The notes beneath the pieces were generated by a model that was given only the letters and a program-made list of their open reading frames with translations, was not told the origin of the DNA and ran no database searches. From Trichomonas vaginalis G3 (lineage: Eukaryota > Parabasalia > Trichomonadida > Trichomonadidae), in the NCBI RefSeq assembly GCF_026262505.1, contig NC_067203.1:10416001-10480000 (forward strand): a DNA stretch of 64,000 nt, in the 5' to 3' direction. The number at the start of each line of letters is the position of its first letter. Within the stretch, counting starts at the first letter, position 1. Below, one piece after another: positions 9,247 through 18,038 of the stretch. The position numbers and the translations under genes were made by a program.

Positions 9247-10994
9247 TCCCCACCAGTTCCTTCAACCGTTCCTTCAATACTTTCTATACCAACAGTTGTG
9301 AAGAAATCATGTGTATGGTTCTTATCTGCTTTCTTATCTAACATTGCTGGTAGTTCATGTGTTTCAAAGTTTCTGACATGACCTTCAATGTTCATACATT
9401 TACTATTTAAGGAGTTTAGTGTATCTTTTACGCTTGTACTTGGATTCTCTAAAGGTGCACTTGAACCAAGGTCAAAGTTCAATATTATGTCGTCTGCTCT
9501 AACAGTAGTGAAGGATTTATGTGTATGGTTCTTGTCGGCTTTACTGTCTAAAGAAGTTTGAAGTTCATTTATATCGGAGATGTTGTGTTTATGAGATTTC
9601 AAAACTTTGTTCGTTGCGTCAAGTTCATCTTTGTCAGCTTTACTTTTAATAGCATCTTCAAACGTTATTTTTGACTTAACTCTCAAAGTAAATCTTGGTT
9701 CAACTAATACACCATTAACATTGAAAGTAGAGGCATAAATTTCACCGGTATAACCAAATGCTTCTGGTGCTTTAGCTACATCATACTGTACAGTACAGCT
9801 TATGTCATAACCTTTAGCACGAATGTATTTATATCTTCTTTCATTAACATTTTTTTGTCTTCGCTTCATCACTTCGTGTTAAATATCCATGGTAGTCCGT
9901 TATAATCTGTTCGTCTGAAGTTATATAATGAACGTGGTTTTTATCTGCTTTTTCGGCTAATTTCTCATTAACATCATTCACTTCTAATTCAACTCTTCCG
10001 CCAGAACTCTTATTATCATTAATCTTTTTCATTAATTCGGTAATTACGTCATAAAGACTATATTCTGTTTTCGGTTTTGTAAATAATGAGTCAAAATTTC
10101 TTTTCATCATTACATCGCTGACATTAATGATATCACCAATTCCTTTTTCATTTATTCTCTTCATTAGTTCTGCAATAATGACGAATATATAATCTGTTAA
10201 TTTATTCTCTTCATCGAGGGTTATAGAATGTTTTGAAATTGAATCATTAACTCCTCTAAATAAATCAATAACTTCAGGATACACGTTTTTAATGTCTTGA
10301 ATAACCCGACCAGTATCCTGTTGTTCATGTTCTTCGTTCCCGTCGTTACGTGGTTTTATATCTCTAACCATCATCAACGCAGCCATAACCGGAGGGTTTG
10401 TTGCTACCTGTTCGAAAATCCGTCCGTTATGTATGGTATATCTAAATAATTTCTTTGTGTTTGTTAAAACATTTGAAACAAGTCTTTTAAAACCATCTAC
10501 AAAATTTCCTGTTTCACCTAATGTTCTTGCAGCATTTACAAGCTCACCCATTCCCGCTTTTGACCCCAAAAACGTCCATATTGCATTTATTTCACTCTGT
10601 ATAGTTGTCCATTCAGCGAAACTAACACCCGCATTCGCTAAGCTGAAAATGAAATTCAGTGGATCGAACTTAATTCCACCTTCTTTTTCAATTTCAACGA
10701 ACTCACTAACATGAGATTTTAAATATTCTTTCGTTAAAATTGTTTTCCCCGATGTTATGTCATTAACGAAACTATCACCGTCAAAAGTTAACGAATTCAA
10801 TTTCGTCGTTGATGCTTTTATTTCATACACCGCTTTATCGATAGTTTTTGGCTCACCTTCTTTAGAAGCATATGAAACATTAATGAATGAATTATATGTA
10901 TTCGTGAATGAGTTAAAATCAATGATTTTCATTAATGACGCCTTTAATGATTCATTAACTGTTGAATCCCTTAAAGTAATTAATGAACTGTCAT

Positions 10995-11020
10995 GGGCTT
11001 CGCCCTGGTCGCTTTGCGAC
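10995..11020. repeat. GC-rich double hairpin, copy 3
   Basis: Two perfect hairpins: GGGC-TTC-GCCC (10995-11005) and GTCGC-TTT-GCGAC (11008-11020), preceded by CAT and followed by TTTATGAA like copy 1. It encodes FIKSQSDQGEAHD in the third fibre repeat, lengthening that repeat relative to its two sisters. Confidence 0.8.
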
Positions 11021-11597
11021 TTTATGAAAGGTACACTGCAAACCGTCGAGTTTGGATCAATGCTGTAGTTGGTGCAGGAATATTAATGATATAAGTCATT
11101 AAATCATTAAGTGACGTAAATAATGTTGTCGTTTTTGATTTAATTTCTTTAGCATCTGTTATATATGGTAATTTTATTTCTGTAGTTTCTGAATTAAAGA
11201 TATTCGCTAAAATGTTTTGTAAACTGTTTTGAACAGCAGTATAAACCGTTGAATCCGGAACTCTTACGATTTCACCGTCCTTAATAAAAGGCATTGCACA
11301 TGGTGTAGTGCTTGGGTCAAATCTTTCGGGATTATAATTCAACATATATTCTAATGCTTCATATACAGACTTATATACTGTTGTGTCGTTCTTCATGACA
11401 ACTTCACCATTTACAATGAATGGCATTGTACATGGAGTTAAAATAGGGTCAAACTTTTCATAGTCCTTCCATGTTATGTATTTCTCGGTATTTCCATCAC
11501 TGATAACAATATATTTGTCAGTAAGTGTGAGAGAGTATTGACCAAAATATAAACGTTTAGCTCTGTCAGCTTCATACGCATATGCAGCTATACTCAT

Positions 11598-11614
11598 ATT
11601 TTAATGAGAATAAA
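11598..11614. promoter_or_regulatory. Ultra-short bidirectional promoter region
   Basis: Only 17 bp separate the start codons of the fibre gene (minus strand) and the penton-like gene (plus strand). The sequence is ATTTTAATGAGAATAAA, close to the gaps at 31329, 46848 and 60579. Confidence 0.5.
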
Positions 11615-12389
11615 ATGTTGTTCTATTTGCAAAGTACAGACCCAAACGAATACGGGACAGTAAAGCTACAAACAAACTTAGGTCTACAGAATGAGCCACT
11701 TGCATTCAGAATGGTTGACTTCAATACTATCGCTTCATTCGTTATAACAGATGAAACAGATTTCATGGAGCTTGAAATAGATGGAAAGAAGCACGAAATA
11801 AGATTTCACAATAATGTAGAATATAAGATGGAAACATTAGCTGGAGTGTTAAATGCTCTCATAAATACTACAATAAACAAGGATAACGAAGAAAACTTAA
11901 TGAATGTTAAACTTATTGCAGGAGTTTTGAAGTTCAGTTATGCGAAGGAGTTTAAGATAACACGAATGAGTCATAGAGTTCAATTCTTTGGGAGCATACC
12001 ATATGACATTTCCTTTGAAAAGTGTTGACAAAACGATTGAGATGAAATCTGTTCCATACGTATGTTATGGTAATTGTTTGTACATTGAGTCAAAAATAGC
12101 TAATGTCACAGGTATTTCAGGAGTTAATAGTAAAGGTTCAGTAGAATATAAATCCTTCTGTTATGCAGTCAATTCAATGTTCATTCCAAACGTTCCTGTC
12201 ATAGCAACTCATTTAGGTAAATGGGTTCGCATTAGTCCTCATAATTTGAAAGACATGCAATTCAGACTTGTTGACTTTCAAGGAGAGCCTGTAGAACTGA
12301 AGGCACCAGTGCGAATGACTGTTGAAGTTGACTTTTTAGAAAATATTAAATGCAACAGCTTACAAGAGAACTCAGAGCTAAAAATATAA
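11615..12389 (+). pseudogene. Putative penton-like minor capsid protein, frameshifted
   Basis: The start at 11615 (MLFYLQSTDPNEYG) follows the GAATAAA motif. The first frame ends at 12028; the second continues from about 11995 to 12389, so one indel near 12000 splits a beta-rich protein of about 257 residues. The C-terminal motif FRLVDFQGEPVELKAPVRM matches NLTLVDANFVPVKLLCPMY in the element 2 gene at 45194-46002, a signature I associate with Polinton penton/minor capsid proteins. Its head-to-head position with the fibre gene fits a vertex protein. The penton call rests on motif and context only. Confidence 0.5.
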
Positions 12390-12619
12390 AGTATGAATGT
12401 TATGTATTAGGTCATGAACTTTGGTTGTTGCTGTTTGATGAAACAAATGAGTTAGTTATGTCAGTCAAGAGAACAGAAAAAGGCGTCAAAGGCGCCGAGC
12501 GCAAAGCGCTATATTGTGTTAGTGAAAACTGCACCAAGTCAATAAGATTAGGTTTGCATTATGAAGATGAGTTCGATACTGTTGAAGAAGTTTTGGATAG
12601 ATACTATAAGTTGCTTTAA
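12350..12619 (+). CDS. Small conserved virion-module protein
   Basis: An 89-residue protein overlapping the end of the penton-like gene by 40 nt. It resembles the 85-residue protein next to the penton-like gene of element 2 (46002-46259): both have an N-terminal helix, a short beta pair and a C-terminal (V/L)(E/D)EVL helix. A GC double hairpin (12482-12510) lies inside it. Its stop overlaps the stop of the convergent gene by 4 nt. Function unknown. Confidence 0.5.
   Translation: MQQLTRELRAKNIKYECYVLGHELWLLLFDETNELVMSVKRTEKGVKGAERKALYCVSENCTKSIRLGLHYEDEFDTVEEVLDRYYKLL
12482..12510. repeat. GC-rich double hairpin, copy 4
   Basis: Two hairpins: GGCGTC-AAA-GGCGCC (12482-12496, one T-G wobble) and AGCGC-AAA-GCGCT (12498-12510). 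It is in frame in the small 89-residue gene, encoding about KGVKGAERKAL. Confidence 0.7.
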
Positions 12620-13230
12620 TTTACTAAAACATATTTCAAACAAAGCTTATATTCTGTTGAAAGTTTTGTATACTCGTTCGAATATTTATACTTAAACTCA
12701 ACTCCTGTAGTTCCTGGTGTTTCAATGATGCGGATGTTACCTATTTTCATGAATGGTGGCGTTTGACCACAGCATTCGATTTCAGGGTCGAGATAGTCAA
12801 TGACACATTGCTTTCCTGTTATTCGTGATATAACATTTTCAAGGTCCTCCTTTGTTAGAATTATTTGGTTCTTACTTATAAGATTTATCAAAAGCTTCTT
12901 ATCGTCTTTGAGTAAAATTGTTTGGTATAACTGAAGAAGGTAATGGTCTACGTTATCTGAAGGATTTGTTTGAACATTTGTGTAAGGGTTGTCGTTGGCT
13001 TCTCTTGAAAGAATTTGGTCCAGTGGTGGATACTCTAACTTAACATCTGATGTAGCGTTAGCGTTTGAAGCTGTGTTTAAATTCACGGATTTCAGCTCTG
13101 GTTCTGGCTCTTTCAAACACTCCGAACTATAATTCTTTATGACAATATTGTTTGTCGTTCGTGAGTCAACATTTGATGTTGGTTCAATTGGAACATTAAC
13201 GGCACCAGCTAAGATGGACTTACTTCTCAT
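12616..13230 (-). CDS. Conserved virion-module protein, unknown function
   Basis: A 204-residue protein with an unstructured, Asn/Ser/Pro-rich N-terminal half and an ordered C-terminal half containing ECCG and IRIIETPGTTGVEFKYKYS. The broken element 2 gene at 46299-46847 ends in a similar segment (CCG, YVMKGGETLNLKYS) and occupies the same place next to the small conserved gene, so I treat them as homologues. It is divergent from the gene at 13256 across a 25-bp gap and convergent with its other neighbour. Function unknown; probably structural or assembly. Confidence 0.5.
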   Translation of the reverse strand: MRSKSILAGAVNVPIEPTSNVDSRTTNNIVIKNYSSECLKEPEPELKSVNLNTASNANATSDVKLEYPPLDQILSREANDNPYTNVQTNPSDNVDHYLLQLYQTILLKDDKKLLINLISKNQIILTKEDLENVISRITGKQCVIDYLDPEIECCGQTPPFMKIGNIRIIETPGTTGVEFKYKYSNEYTKLSTEYKLCLKYVLVN

Positions 13231-13255
13231 TTCATATAGAATAAAAACCTTTTAT
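13231..13255. promoter_or_regulatory. Short bidirectional promoter region
   Basis: A 25-bp gap between divergent start codons, containing TTCATATAGAATAAAA, the same AGAATAAAA box as in the other divergent gaps. Confidence 0.45.
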
Positions 13256-13657
13256 ATGTATGAAATGAACAATATACTCGACAAGGGTTTGAATGTAAAG
13301 CTAACGAATGAAAATATTGTTGAATTCACTGAGACAGGTGCAGTGTATAAAGATGTAGAACTACTGAACAAAAGAGCTAAGGGAAGAAGCAGGAATATGA
13401 ACAAAGGGTGGAAGCCTATAAAAATTTATGTCAATGATGGCTCAGGAGGTTCAAACATAAAGTATGCAGAAAGTTATAGAGTTTATGCTCTCAAAGGTGA
13501 AAAGCCTTCATTTAAGAACAGCTATTCTAACGCATATCCTCAAAAGTTAACGGATGGGGAAGTGGATGATATGAATGACAGCAAAAATATTAACAGAAAT
13601 GGCGACAGAGATGCATGGAATTTGTTTACCATCAGTCAATTGAAGGTTAAACTTTAA
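13256..13657 (+). CDS. Small virion-module protein, unknown
   Basis: About 133 residues from the Met at 13256; a second in-frame Met at 13265 (MNNILDKGLN) is equally possible. It is basic and mixed beta/helix, with a Gly-rich turn (VNDGSGGSNIKYAE). I looked for the His-Glu/Asp-Cys residues of an adenain-type protease because this is where a Maverick protease could sit, and did not find them. Its stop overlaps the stop of the convergent ATPase gene by 4 nt. No family recognised. Confidence 0.5.
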   Translation: MYEMNNILDKGLNVKLTNENIVEFTETGAVYKDVELLNKRAKGRSRNMNKGWKPIKIYVNDGSGGSNIKYAESYRVYALKGEKPSFKNSYSNAYPQKLTDGEVDDMNDSKNINRNGDRDAWNLFTISQLKVKL

Positions 13658-14540
13658 AACAATGTTGGTCGTTCCCATGGAATATTTTTGACTTTAATGG
13701 TATTAGTCATGATATGAATCTCAAGGTATGAACGAGGAGAGATGAGAGACTTATATGCTTCCCAAATTTCTTCAAAAGGTAATGTTATACCTGACTGTTT
13801 CCAAATGAGTTCAATATCATAACGTGAGAAACCTTGAAAGATAACGAAGTCAGTTATGAGACGTTTTATGTTTAAAGCAAGGAAACGCCATGTTTGCATA
13901 AGTATTGCTACAGTTAAGTGGTAATGTCTGACTTTAGTTATGATGTTAGCTAATGGTGAGTCAGGCTTTGACACTAAACCTTTTCCGGCGAAGTCGTCAC
14001 AAACGAGCAGAGTGTTTGATGGATACTTTTTGAAGGGGTATTTTGAAAGTTTTGACAGAATGTAGTTTGTAAGTCGTTTCATATCGTAAACTCCTGAGTA
14101 CTGACGTAAGTGGTGTTTGTCAATAATTCTTTCCATCTCCTCAGAAGTCTTTTGCATTCCTGACTGTATAAATTCAACGATAGCATAATATTTCCTCTTA
14201 CGTCGAATGTAACGTTGAAGAAATTCAATGAGTTCACTGTCTGGAACTTTAACGACAGAGGCTTGAACTTTTGACATAAATGTTTTCGCTGTTGAGTCCA
14301 TAGAGTCTGAAGTTGCTGATATAATGATTTGGTCATAGTAAGAGTCGTTTCCTAAACGCTCTGTTATGAGTATATGACGAATTAAATTAAATGTCTTACC
14401 TGAACCCATCTTTCCACAATAGAAATACACACCATTTGAACAGAATCATAATCTTTGCTGAAAGGAAGAATAAGAGAAGAGTTAAGTTTGTCTGTAGTTT
14501 CATTCATGTCTTCATCTACGTCATGTATTAAATGCTTCAT
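13654..14540 (-). pseudogene. FtsK/HerA-type genome-packaging ATPase, 5' frameshift
   Basis: The 258-residue main frame has a Walker A motif at its very start (CGKMGSGKT, K12) and a Walker B motif at about residue 141 (TLLVCDDF, D145/D146), followed by the sensor-like ILMQTWRF. This is the A32/FtsK-like packaging ATPase of Polintons. It has no ATG before the P-loop. An ATG at 14540 (MKHLIHDVDEDMNET) in another frame leads into it, with a one-base shift near 14430, so I place the true start there. It is paralogous to the element 2 ATPase at 42096-42971. It pumps DNA into capsids in related viruses. Confidence 0.75.
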
Positions 14541-14556
14541 TTTATCTCCATTAAAA
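14541..14556. promoter_or_regulatory. 16-bp bidirectional promoter region
   Basis: Start codons of the ATPase (minus) and the virion protein (plus) are separated by only TTTATCTCCATTAAAA, the shortest divergent gap in the window. Confidence 0.5.
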
Positions 14557-15438
14557 ATGCAAGTCAGAAATATTCAGAACATAGCACCGAGTCTAACTGA
14601 CAAGAGTATAAAGATATACTATGAACACGTTATGATGAAACCTACCAAAATTCAAGAAAGTCAGTATACTTATGAATATCCAAGACACTGGGTAGAGTAT
14701 GTAGGAGGTGAGAAAGCTATTGAAATCAGACAGGTTCGAAGTATTCCAGCAGGAAGAACAATATTATTGAAGAACTTTAATGTTTTGAGATATAATGATG
14801 AAACAAAGAAGCAAGATAGTTTCCCTGTTGCTGTGTATGTGAACTTAGATACAGGAGATGACATGAAAGTTTTTAATACAAAACTTCAAACGGTAGTGAG
14901 AGAACAACTGACTGCGGAAGGGCATCCATTACCTTCAGAAGTTACCATAGCATATAATTTTGAAACAAACTCAATAGATTTTAAAGTCATCTCTGCAAAG
15001 AAGTCAGGTTTTACATTTAATGAAGCAGATGTATATTCGAATGAAAACTTCAAAGCTATTGCATGGTTAGATAATGACGATTGCTTTAAGAAAATATTTA
15101 AATTCAGTGACTCAAAGATGTCAATAGATGACCTTCGTGGAATGTTACCATCGACGTTTACAGTTGAAGGTTCAGCAGGATTGCTTACAAGATTGTCAAT
15201 TGGTGGTATTTGGTCTCGTGAGAACATTGTTATAAAATCCAGTATAAGTGAATTTGCTGAAGAATCTATATTATGTCTTTCAAACTACATGTATTCGCCA
15301 CCGAAGCATTATAGTATAACAAACTTTGTCAGTAAGTTTAACATAAGACTTGTCGAACCTTCTTCAATGAAAGATGTTGTGCTACCTAAAGATGGAAAGG
15401 ATGGACTCATTATTGAGATGATTTTAATTGCATATTAA
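14557..15438 (+). CDS. Putative minor virion protein
   Basis: About 293 residues starting at 14557 (MQVRNIQNIAP). It is homologous to the 282-residue gene of element 3 (59730-60578) and its broken copy in element 2: shared N-terminal YPRHW/YPLRW then KAI, and shared C-terminal pattern I(V)(x)SSIS...SILCLSNYMYSPPKHY against VHASFSG...SFLCLANDFYEKPTKLY. It is beta-rich without membrane segments. In all three elements it is encoded head to head with another virion-module gene. A structural role is likely; the exact capsid position is unknown. Its stop codon directly abuts the next ATG. Confidence 0.55.
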   Translation: MQVRNIQNIAPSLTDKSIKIYYEHVMMKPTKIQESQYTYEYPRHWVEYVGGEKAIEIRQVRSIPAGRTILLKNFNVLRYNDETKKQDSFPVAVYVNLDTGDDMKVFNTKLQTVVREQLTAEGHPLPSEVTIAYNFETNSIDFKVISAKKSGFTFNEADVYSNENFKAIAWLDNDDCFKKIFKFSDSKMSIDDLRGMLPSTFTVEGSAGLLTRLSIGGIWSRENIVIKSSISEFAEESILCLSNYMYSPPKHYSITNFVSKFNIRLVEPSSMKDVVLPKDGKDGLIIEMILIAY

Positions 15439-15636
15439 ATGAGCTTGTTCTTGAAGGTCATTCATGATGAAATAACTGTTGTAGAAGATGTTAGCAATTG
15501 TTCAGATATTTTATTGAGAATAGATGAGATAAGAAAGAAGTTTATGAATGAGAATGTTTATGTTTCATTGACTTTCTCCAGTAACGAGAACTTTTATGAG
15601 ATAATATTGAAGAGAGATGATTTTAATATGGGGTAA
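15439..15636 (+). CDS. Small acidic Maverick protein
   Basis: 65 residues. The ATG follows the preceding TAA without any gap, and its own TAA is followed at once by the next ATG. It has no recognised domain. Its predicted strand-helix-strand pattern (EIILKRDDF at the end) is compatible with a small folded protein. The tight stop/start spacing places its promoter inside the upstream gene. Confidence 0.45.
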   Translation: MSLFLKVIHDEITVVEDVSNCSDILLRIDEIRKKFMNENVYVSLTFSSNENFYEIILKRDDFNMG

Positions 15637-16163
15637 ATGGTAGCTTGGGCAGCTTTAGGCGCAATGGGAACAAAAGCATTAGCATTTGGAGCAAAAGCAC
15701 TTGGAGCTTATGACGCAGTAAATAAAATGAGTGGAGGAAGGGTTTCAAGACATTAGATGCAAATAAAGGAAAGATTGGAGGCTGGGTTGCAAAGAAGTTA
15801 AGATTAAATAAAATGGGGCTCATAAATAAAGCATCCAATTTGGTTGCGACTGAGTCAGAAAATGCTTTAGGAAAGGACGATGAGTTTGCAAAACACGCAA
15901 AAGACTTTAATGACCAGATGAAAGGTGAAACAATGCATTTAAATAGAGTCGATGGAACTAAAGAAAATGTTTCTTCTCCACTAGTAGTTCTTCCATACGG
16001 ACCTTATGGAATGTATGGAAACCCTTATGAACGACCATTTGACCCATTGACTGGTGGAAGTAACTGGTATCATTACGGCCGAAGAAGAAAGACAGTCAAG
16101 TTGGAGACAGACGTGAAGAAAGCAACTAAAAAGAAACCAAGGAAGAGAGTTATAAAGCAATGA
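15637..16163 (+). pseudogene. Small basic virion-core-like protein, frameshifted
   Basis: The gene starts at 15637 with a hydrophobic, Ala/Gly-rich helix (MVAWAALGAMGTKALAFGAK), stops after about 40 residues in the first frame, and continues in another frame near 15740 to a Pro/Tyr/Gly-rich region (VLPYGPYGMYGNPYERP) and a strongly basic tail (KKPRKRVIKQ). A hydrophobic N-terminus plus basic tail is typical of DNA-associated or membrane-active minor virion proteins. That is inference. One indel splits it. Confidence 0.45.
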
Positions 16164-16169
16164 ATTCAA

Positions 16170-16235
16170 CATGGTTAGAAAAGAGGTTAGAAAACGTGTT
16201 AGATCTAACATTCTAACATAAACATTATTTTTGTG
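16170..16235. repeat. Palindrome at a gene end
   Basis: A copy of the TTAGATCTAA palindrome with the GTTAGATCTAACATTCTAACA form, directly after the last plus-strand gene and before the convergent gene at 16310-16744. The location suits a terminator-like role. Confidence 0.65.
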
Positions 16236-16309
16236 CTATGTTTTCATACGTGTGAGGGTGGTGATATCATTATTTTTTATATAAATGACAGAACAAAAAT
16301 ATAACATTT

Positions 16310-16744
16310 CTACTCAGCAGGAATGAGACCCTTACTGACTATGTATTCGTTTAATGCTTGATGAAAACAATGGTACATATTATCGTATGGGTATACACAA
16401 CGTCTGTTTCCATCGTCGTCGTATATGTAGAGCTCAAATCCAGTCCAACCTTCTTTTGTACAATATGTAGCTTTATTTAAGTATGCATTTATGTAGATAA
16501 GGCAATTTTCTTCATCGCTCCAGAAATAATTTTTCGTCATTGTTGAAATAGTTTTCGTTCCTCTGCGACCATAAGGAATGTATGCAATGAACTTTGCGTC
16601 ATATGGGATTGTAATATATTCAGGGTTTCTTTCATCGTCAATGGGTCTGTCTTTGTTAAAATGCATGTTTCTCAGTTTTACTTGAGTTTTGAATAGTTCA
16701 CGGAAACGTTCTGGGAAAGAGTCATAGTAAATGTAGTCGGACAT
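16310..16744 (-). CDS. Maverick protein of unknown function
   Basis: A 144-residue, Tyr- and Asp-rich protein (MSDYIYYDSFPERF). Upstream is the A/T tract typical of early-type genes of these elements (AATAAGGTTATTTTTATTTA on the plus strand), so I count it as part of element 1. It has no signal peptide or membrane segment, and no family recognised. It is the last element-type gene before the IS3-like transposase. Confidence 0.55.
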   Translation of the reverse strand: MSDYIYYDSFPERFRELFKTQVKLRNMHFNKDRPIDDERNPEYITIPYDAKFIAYIPYGRRGTKTISTMTKNYFWSDEENCLIYINAYLNKATYCTKEGWTGFELYIYDDDGNRRCVYPYDNMYHCFHQALNEYIVSKGLIPAE

Positions 16745-16985
16745 GTCTTTGTAATGAAATAAAAAATTTAAAAAAATAAAAATAAGGTTATTTTTATTTA
16801 GTGAGGACGGTAGTGAAGTCGTTAGTGAAGTCGTTAGTGAAGTCGTTTATGTATCAGATGGTTTTGTAAATATTTAAGGTTAAGTTGGTGTTTGTGTTTG
16901 TGTTGTAAAATATACGTTATCGGTTTTGTAAAGTGTCAAATTCACAAGTATTGGGTAAGGTGGAACGCAGTGCCTCAGTACACGA
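16745..16985. other. Junction between element 1 and the IS3-like element
   Basis: A short AT-rich stretch with four partial copies of GTGAAGTCGTT (about 16809-16848) and no gene. I cannot find matching inverted repeats that would fix either the end of element 1 or the left end of the IS3-like element. Confidence 0.4.
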
Positions 16986-17864
16986 CTAAGCCATACTAAC
17001 TGGCGTGTAATTTGTTCCAGTTAATGGATTAATTGGGAGATCTTCATGCGGTGTGTTATTATTGTACTCCCAAATAAAGGCAGGAATAGCCTGAATGCTT
17101 TGGCAGCGCTCCAATGTCGGCCAGAATCTCTCAATCTTCCAATTTTGGTAGGGAGAATGAGAGTCTGTATGCCGCCATTGGACGCCCCAAAGATCAAGTA
17201 GATCTTGAAAGGCGCCCCTATTTTCTGAACCGTTGTCGGTCCAGAAACAATAAGGGGCGCCAGATTCAATGAAGGCGGAAGCCGCAACGTTCGCTGTCGT
17301 CGCTGCCAGCATATCTGGTATTTGTATACACGCTAGGACTTTGCGGCTAAAATCGTCGATTATGCCATAAATATACTGGCCACGAACACCCCTAAAATAA
17401 TGAACATCTGCGTGCCAGATAAGATTGGGTGAAAGCGCCCAATATCTTACTGCTGTTTCTGGCCCGGCATGCTCTAATCGCGTCTTGGTGAAATGATTTT
17501 CTTTGAAGTATCTGCGTACTTCTCTATAAGATACATCAATTTGTTGTAATTTCAAACGTTTCCATTGTTTTGTTTGACCACAGGGAAAGGCCCAGTGGTC
17601 ATGTATCACAGCAAGAGCTTTGATTTGGTCGTAGGGATTGACCCTACGACCTTTCTTGCCTTTAGGCAATGGGATATTCTGTAAGCTAAATTGATTTTGT
17701 AAAAAAGATTTTGAAACATCTAAATATTTGAAATCATTTGATTGAAGGGTTGGGGCGATGGGAACATGGGTGCAAGCTTCTTCCCATGTCATTTTACCTT
17801 CTTCAATCTGATTGGAAATACCAATTAGGTAAATTCGATCGACATACCCTTTGTAAGGATTCAT
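16986..17864 (-). CDS. IS3-like (IS3EU-type) DDE transposase
   Basis: About 292 residues from the ATG at 17864. The rve catalytic core is complete: Asp in IWHADVHYF (about D153), Asp in FWTDNGSE (about D210) and Glu in NWKIERFW (about E245), with exactly 35 residues between the last two. A helix-turn-helix-like N-terminal region precedes it (SYREVRRYFKENHFTKTR). Codon use is richer in G+C than the Maverick genes around it. The family is bacterial IS3-like but known in Trichomonas (IS3EU). The frame is open throughout, so the enzyme may be active. Terminal repeats were not found. Confidence 0.75.
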   Translation of the reverse strand: MNPYKGYVDRIYLIGISNQIEEGKMTWEEACTHVPIAPTLQSNDFKYLDVSKSFLQNQFSLQNIPLPKGKKGRRVNPYDQIKALAVIHDHWAFPCGQTKQWKRLKLQQIDVSYREVRRYFKENHFTKTRLEHAGPETAVRYWALSPNLIWHADVHYFRGVRGQYIYGIIDDFSRKVLACIQIPDMLAATTANVAASAFIESGAPYCFWTDNGSENRGAFQDLLDLWGVQWRHTDSHSPYQNWKIERFWPTLERCQSIQAIPAFIWEYNNNTPHEDLPINPLTGTNYTPVSMA

Positions 17865-18038
17865 TCTAATGAAGTACGTTAACAATCAAAATATTCTATA
17901 AGTGTCTAGTATGGAATTCAAAAGAATAAAGAAAATGGTAACGTAAATAAACGTATTATGAAATAATTTATAATTAAAATGAAAAAAAGAAAAAATAATA
18001 AGTAAAGTGACTGGAAATGAAAATGAAAATCAGTGTAC

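Larger units (their letters stand above)
8394..11597 (-). pseudogene. Long phage-like fibre protein, split by two frameshifts
   Basis: Three frames in a row make one gene of about 1,060 codons starting at 11597 (MSIAAYAYEADR). The first part has three imperfect repeats with the core DP..TPC.MPFI. The middle is helical. The last 490 residues carry repeats of KADKNHTH and end in a phage T4 gp10/collar-like domain (LYPIGSIYTSMNST, GFGTWEQI, HTHTG, DHSHS, DYMPPFVTVFAWYR). Breaks lie near 11048 and 9862; the latter is an A7 run, where one A fewer restores the frame. Probable role: trimeric receptor-binding fibre on the virion. The HxH motifs suggest metal binding. Confidence 0.75.
1..16980. mobile_element. 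Maverick/Polinton element 1 (partial)
   Basis: A gene-dense block with PolB, KilA-N proteins, retroviral-type integrase, phage-like fibre, packaging ATPase and virion-like genes is the gene set of a Maverick/Polinton. The left end lies outside the window. The right end is not clear: no poly(T) plus GC-hairpin terminus like those of elements 2 and 3 is visible, and the last element-type gene ends near 16,744, just before an IS3-like transposase. The terminus may have been cut off by that insertion. No major capsid gene is visible in this part, so it presumably lies to the left. Confidence 0.85.

Noticed and set aside
9844..9872. Programmed ribosomal frameshifting in the fibre gene
   Set aside because: The A7 run is slippery, but element 3 encodes the corresponding fibre in one frame, and many other genes have unrelated indels; mutation or run-length error is simpler.
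13256..13657. Adenain-type maturation protease in element 1
   Set aside because: The position is suggestive, but no His, Asp/Glu and Cys with protease spacing could be found. I found no protease in any of the three elements within this window.
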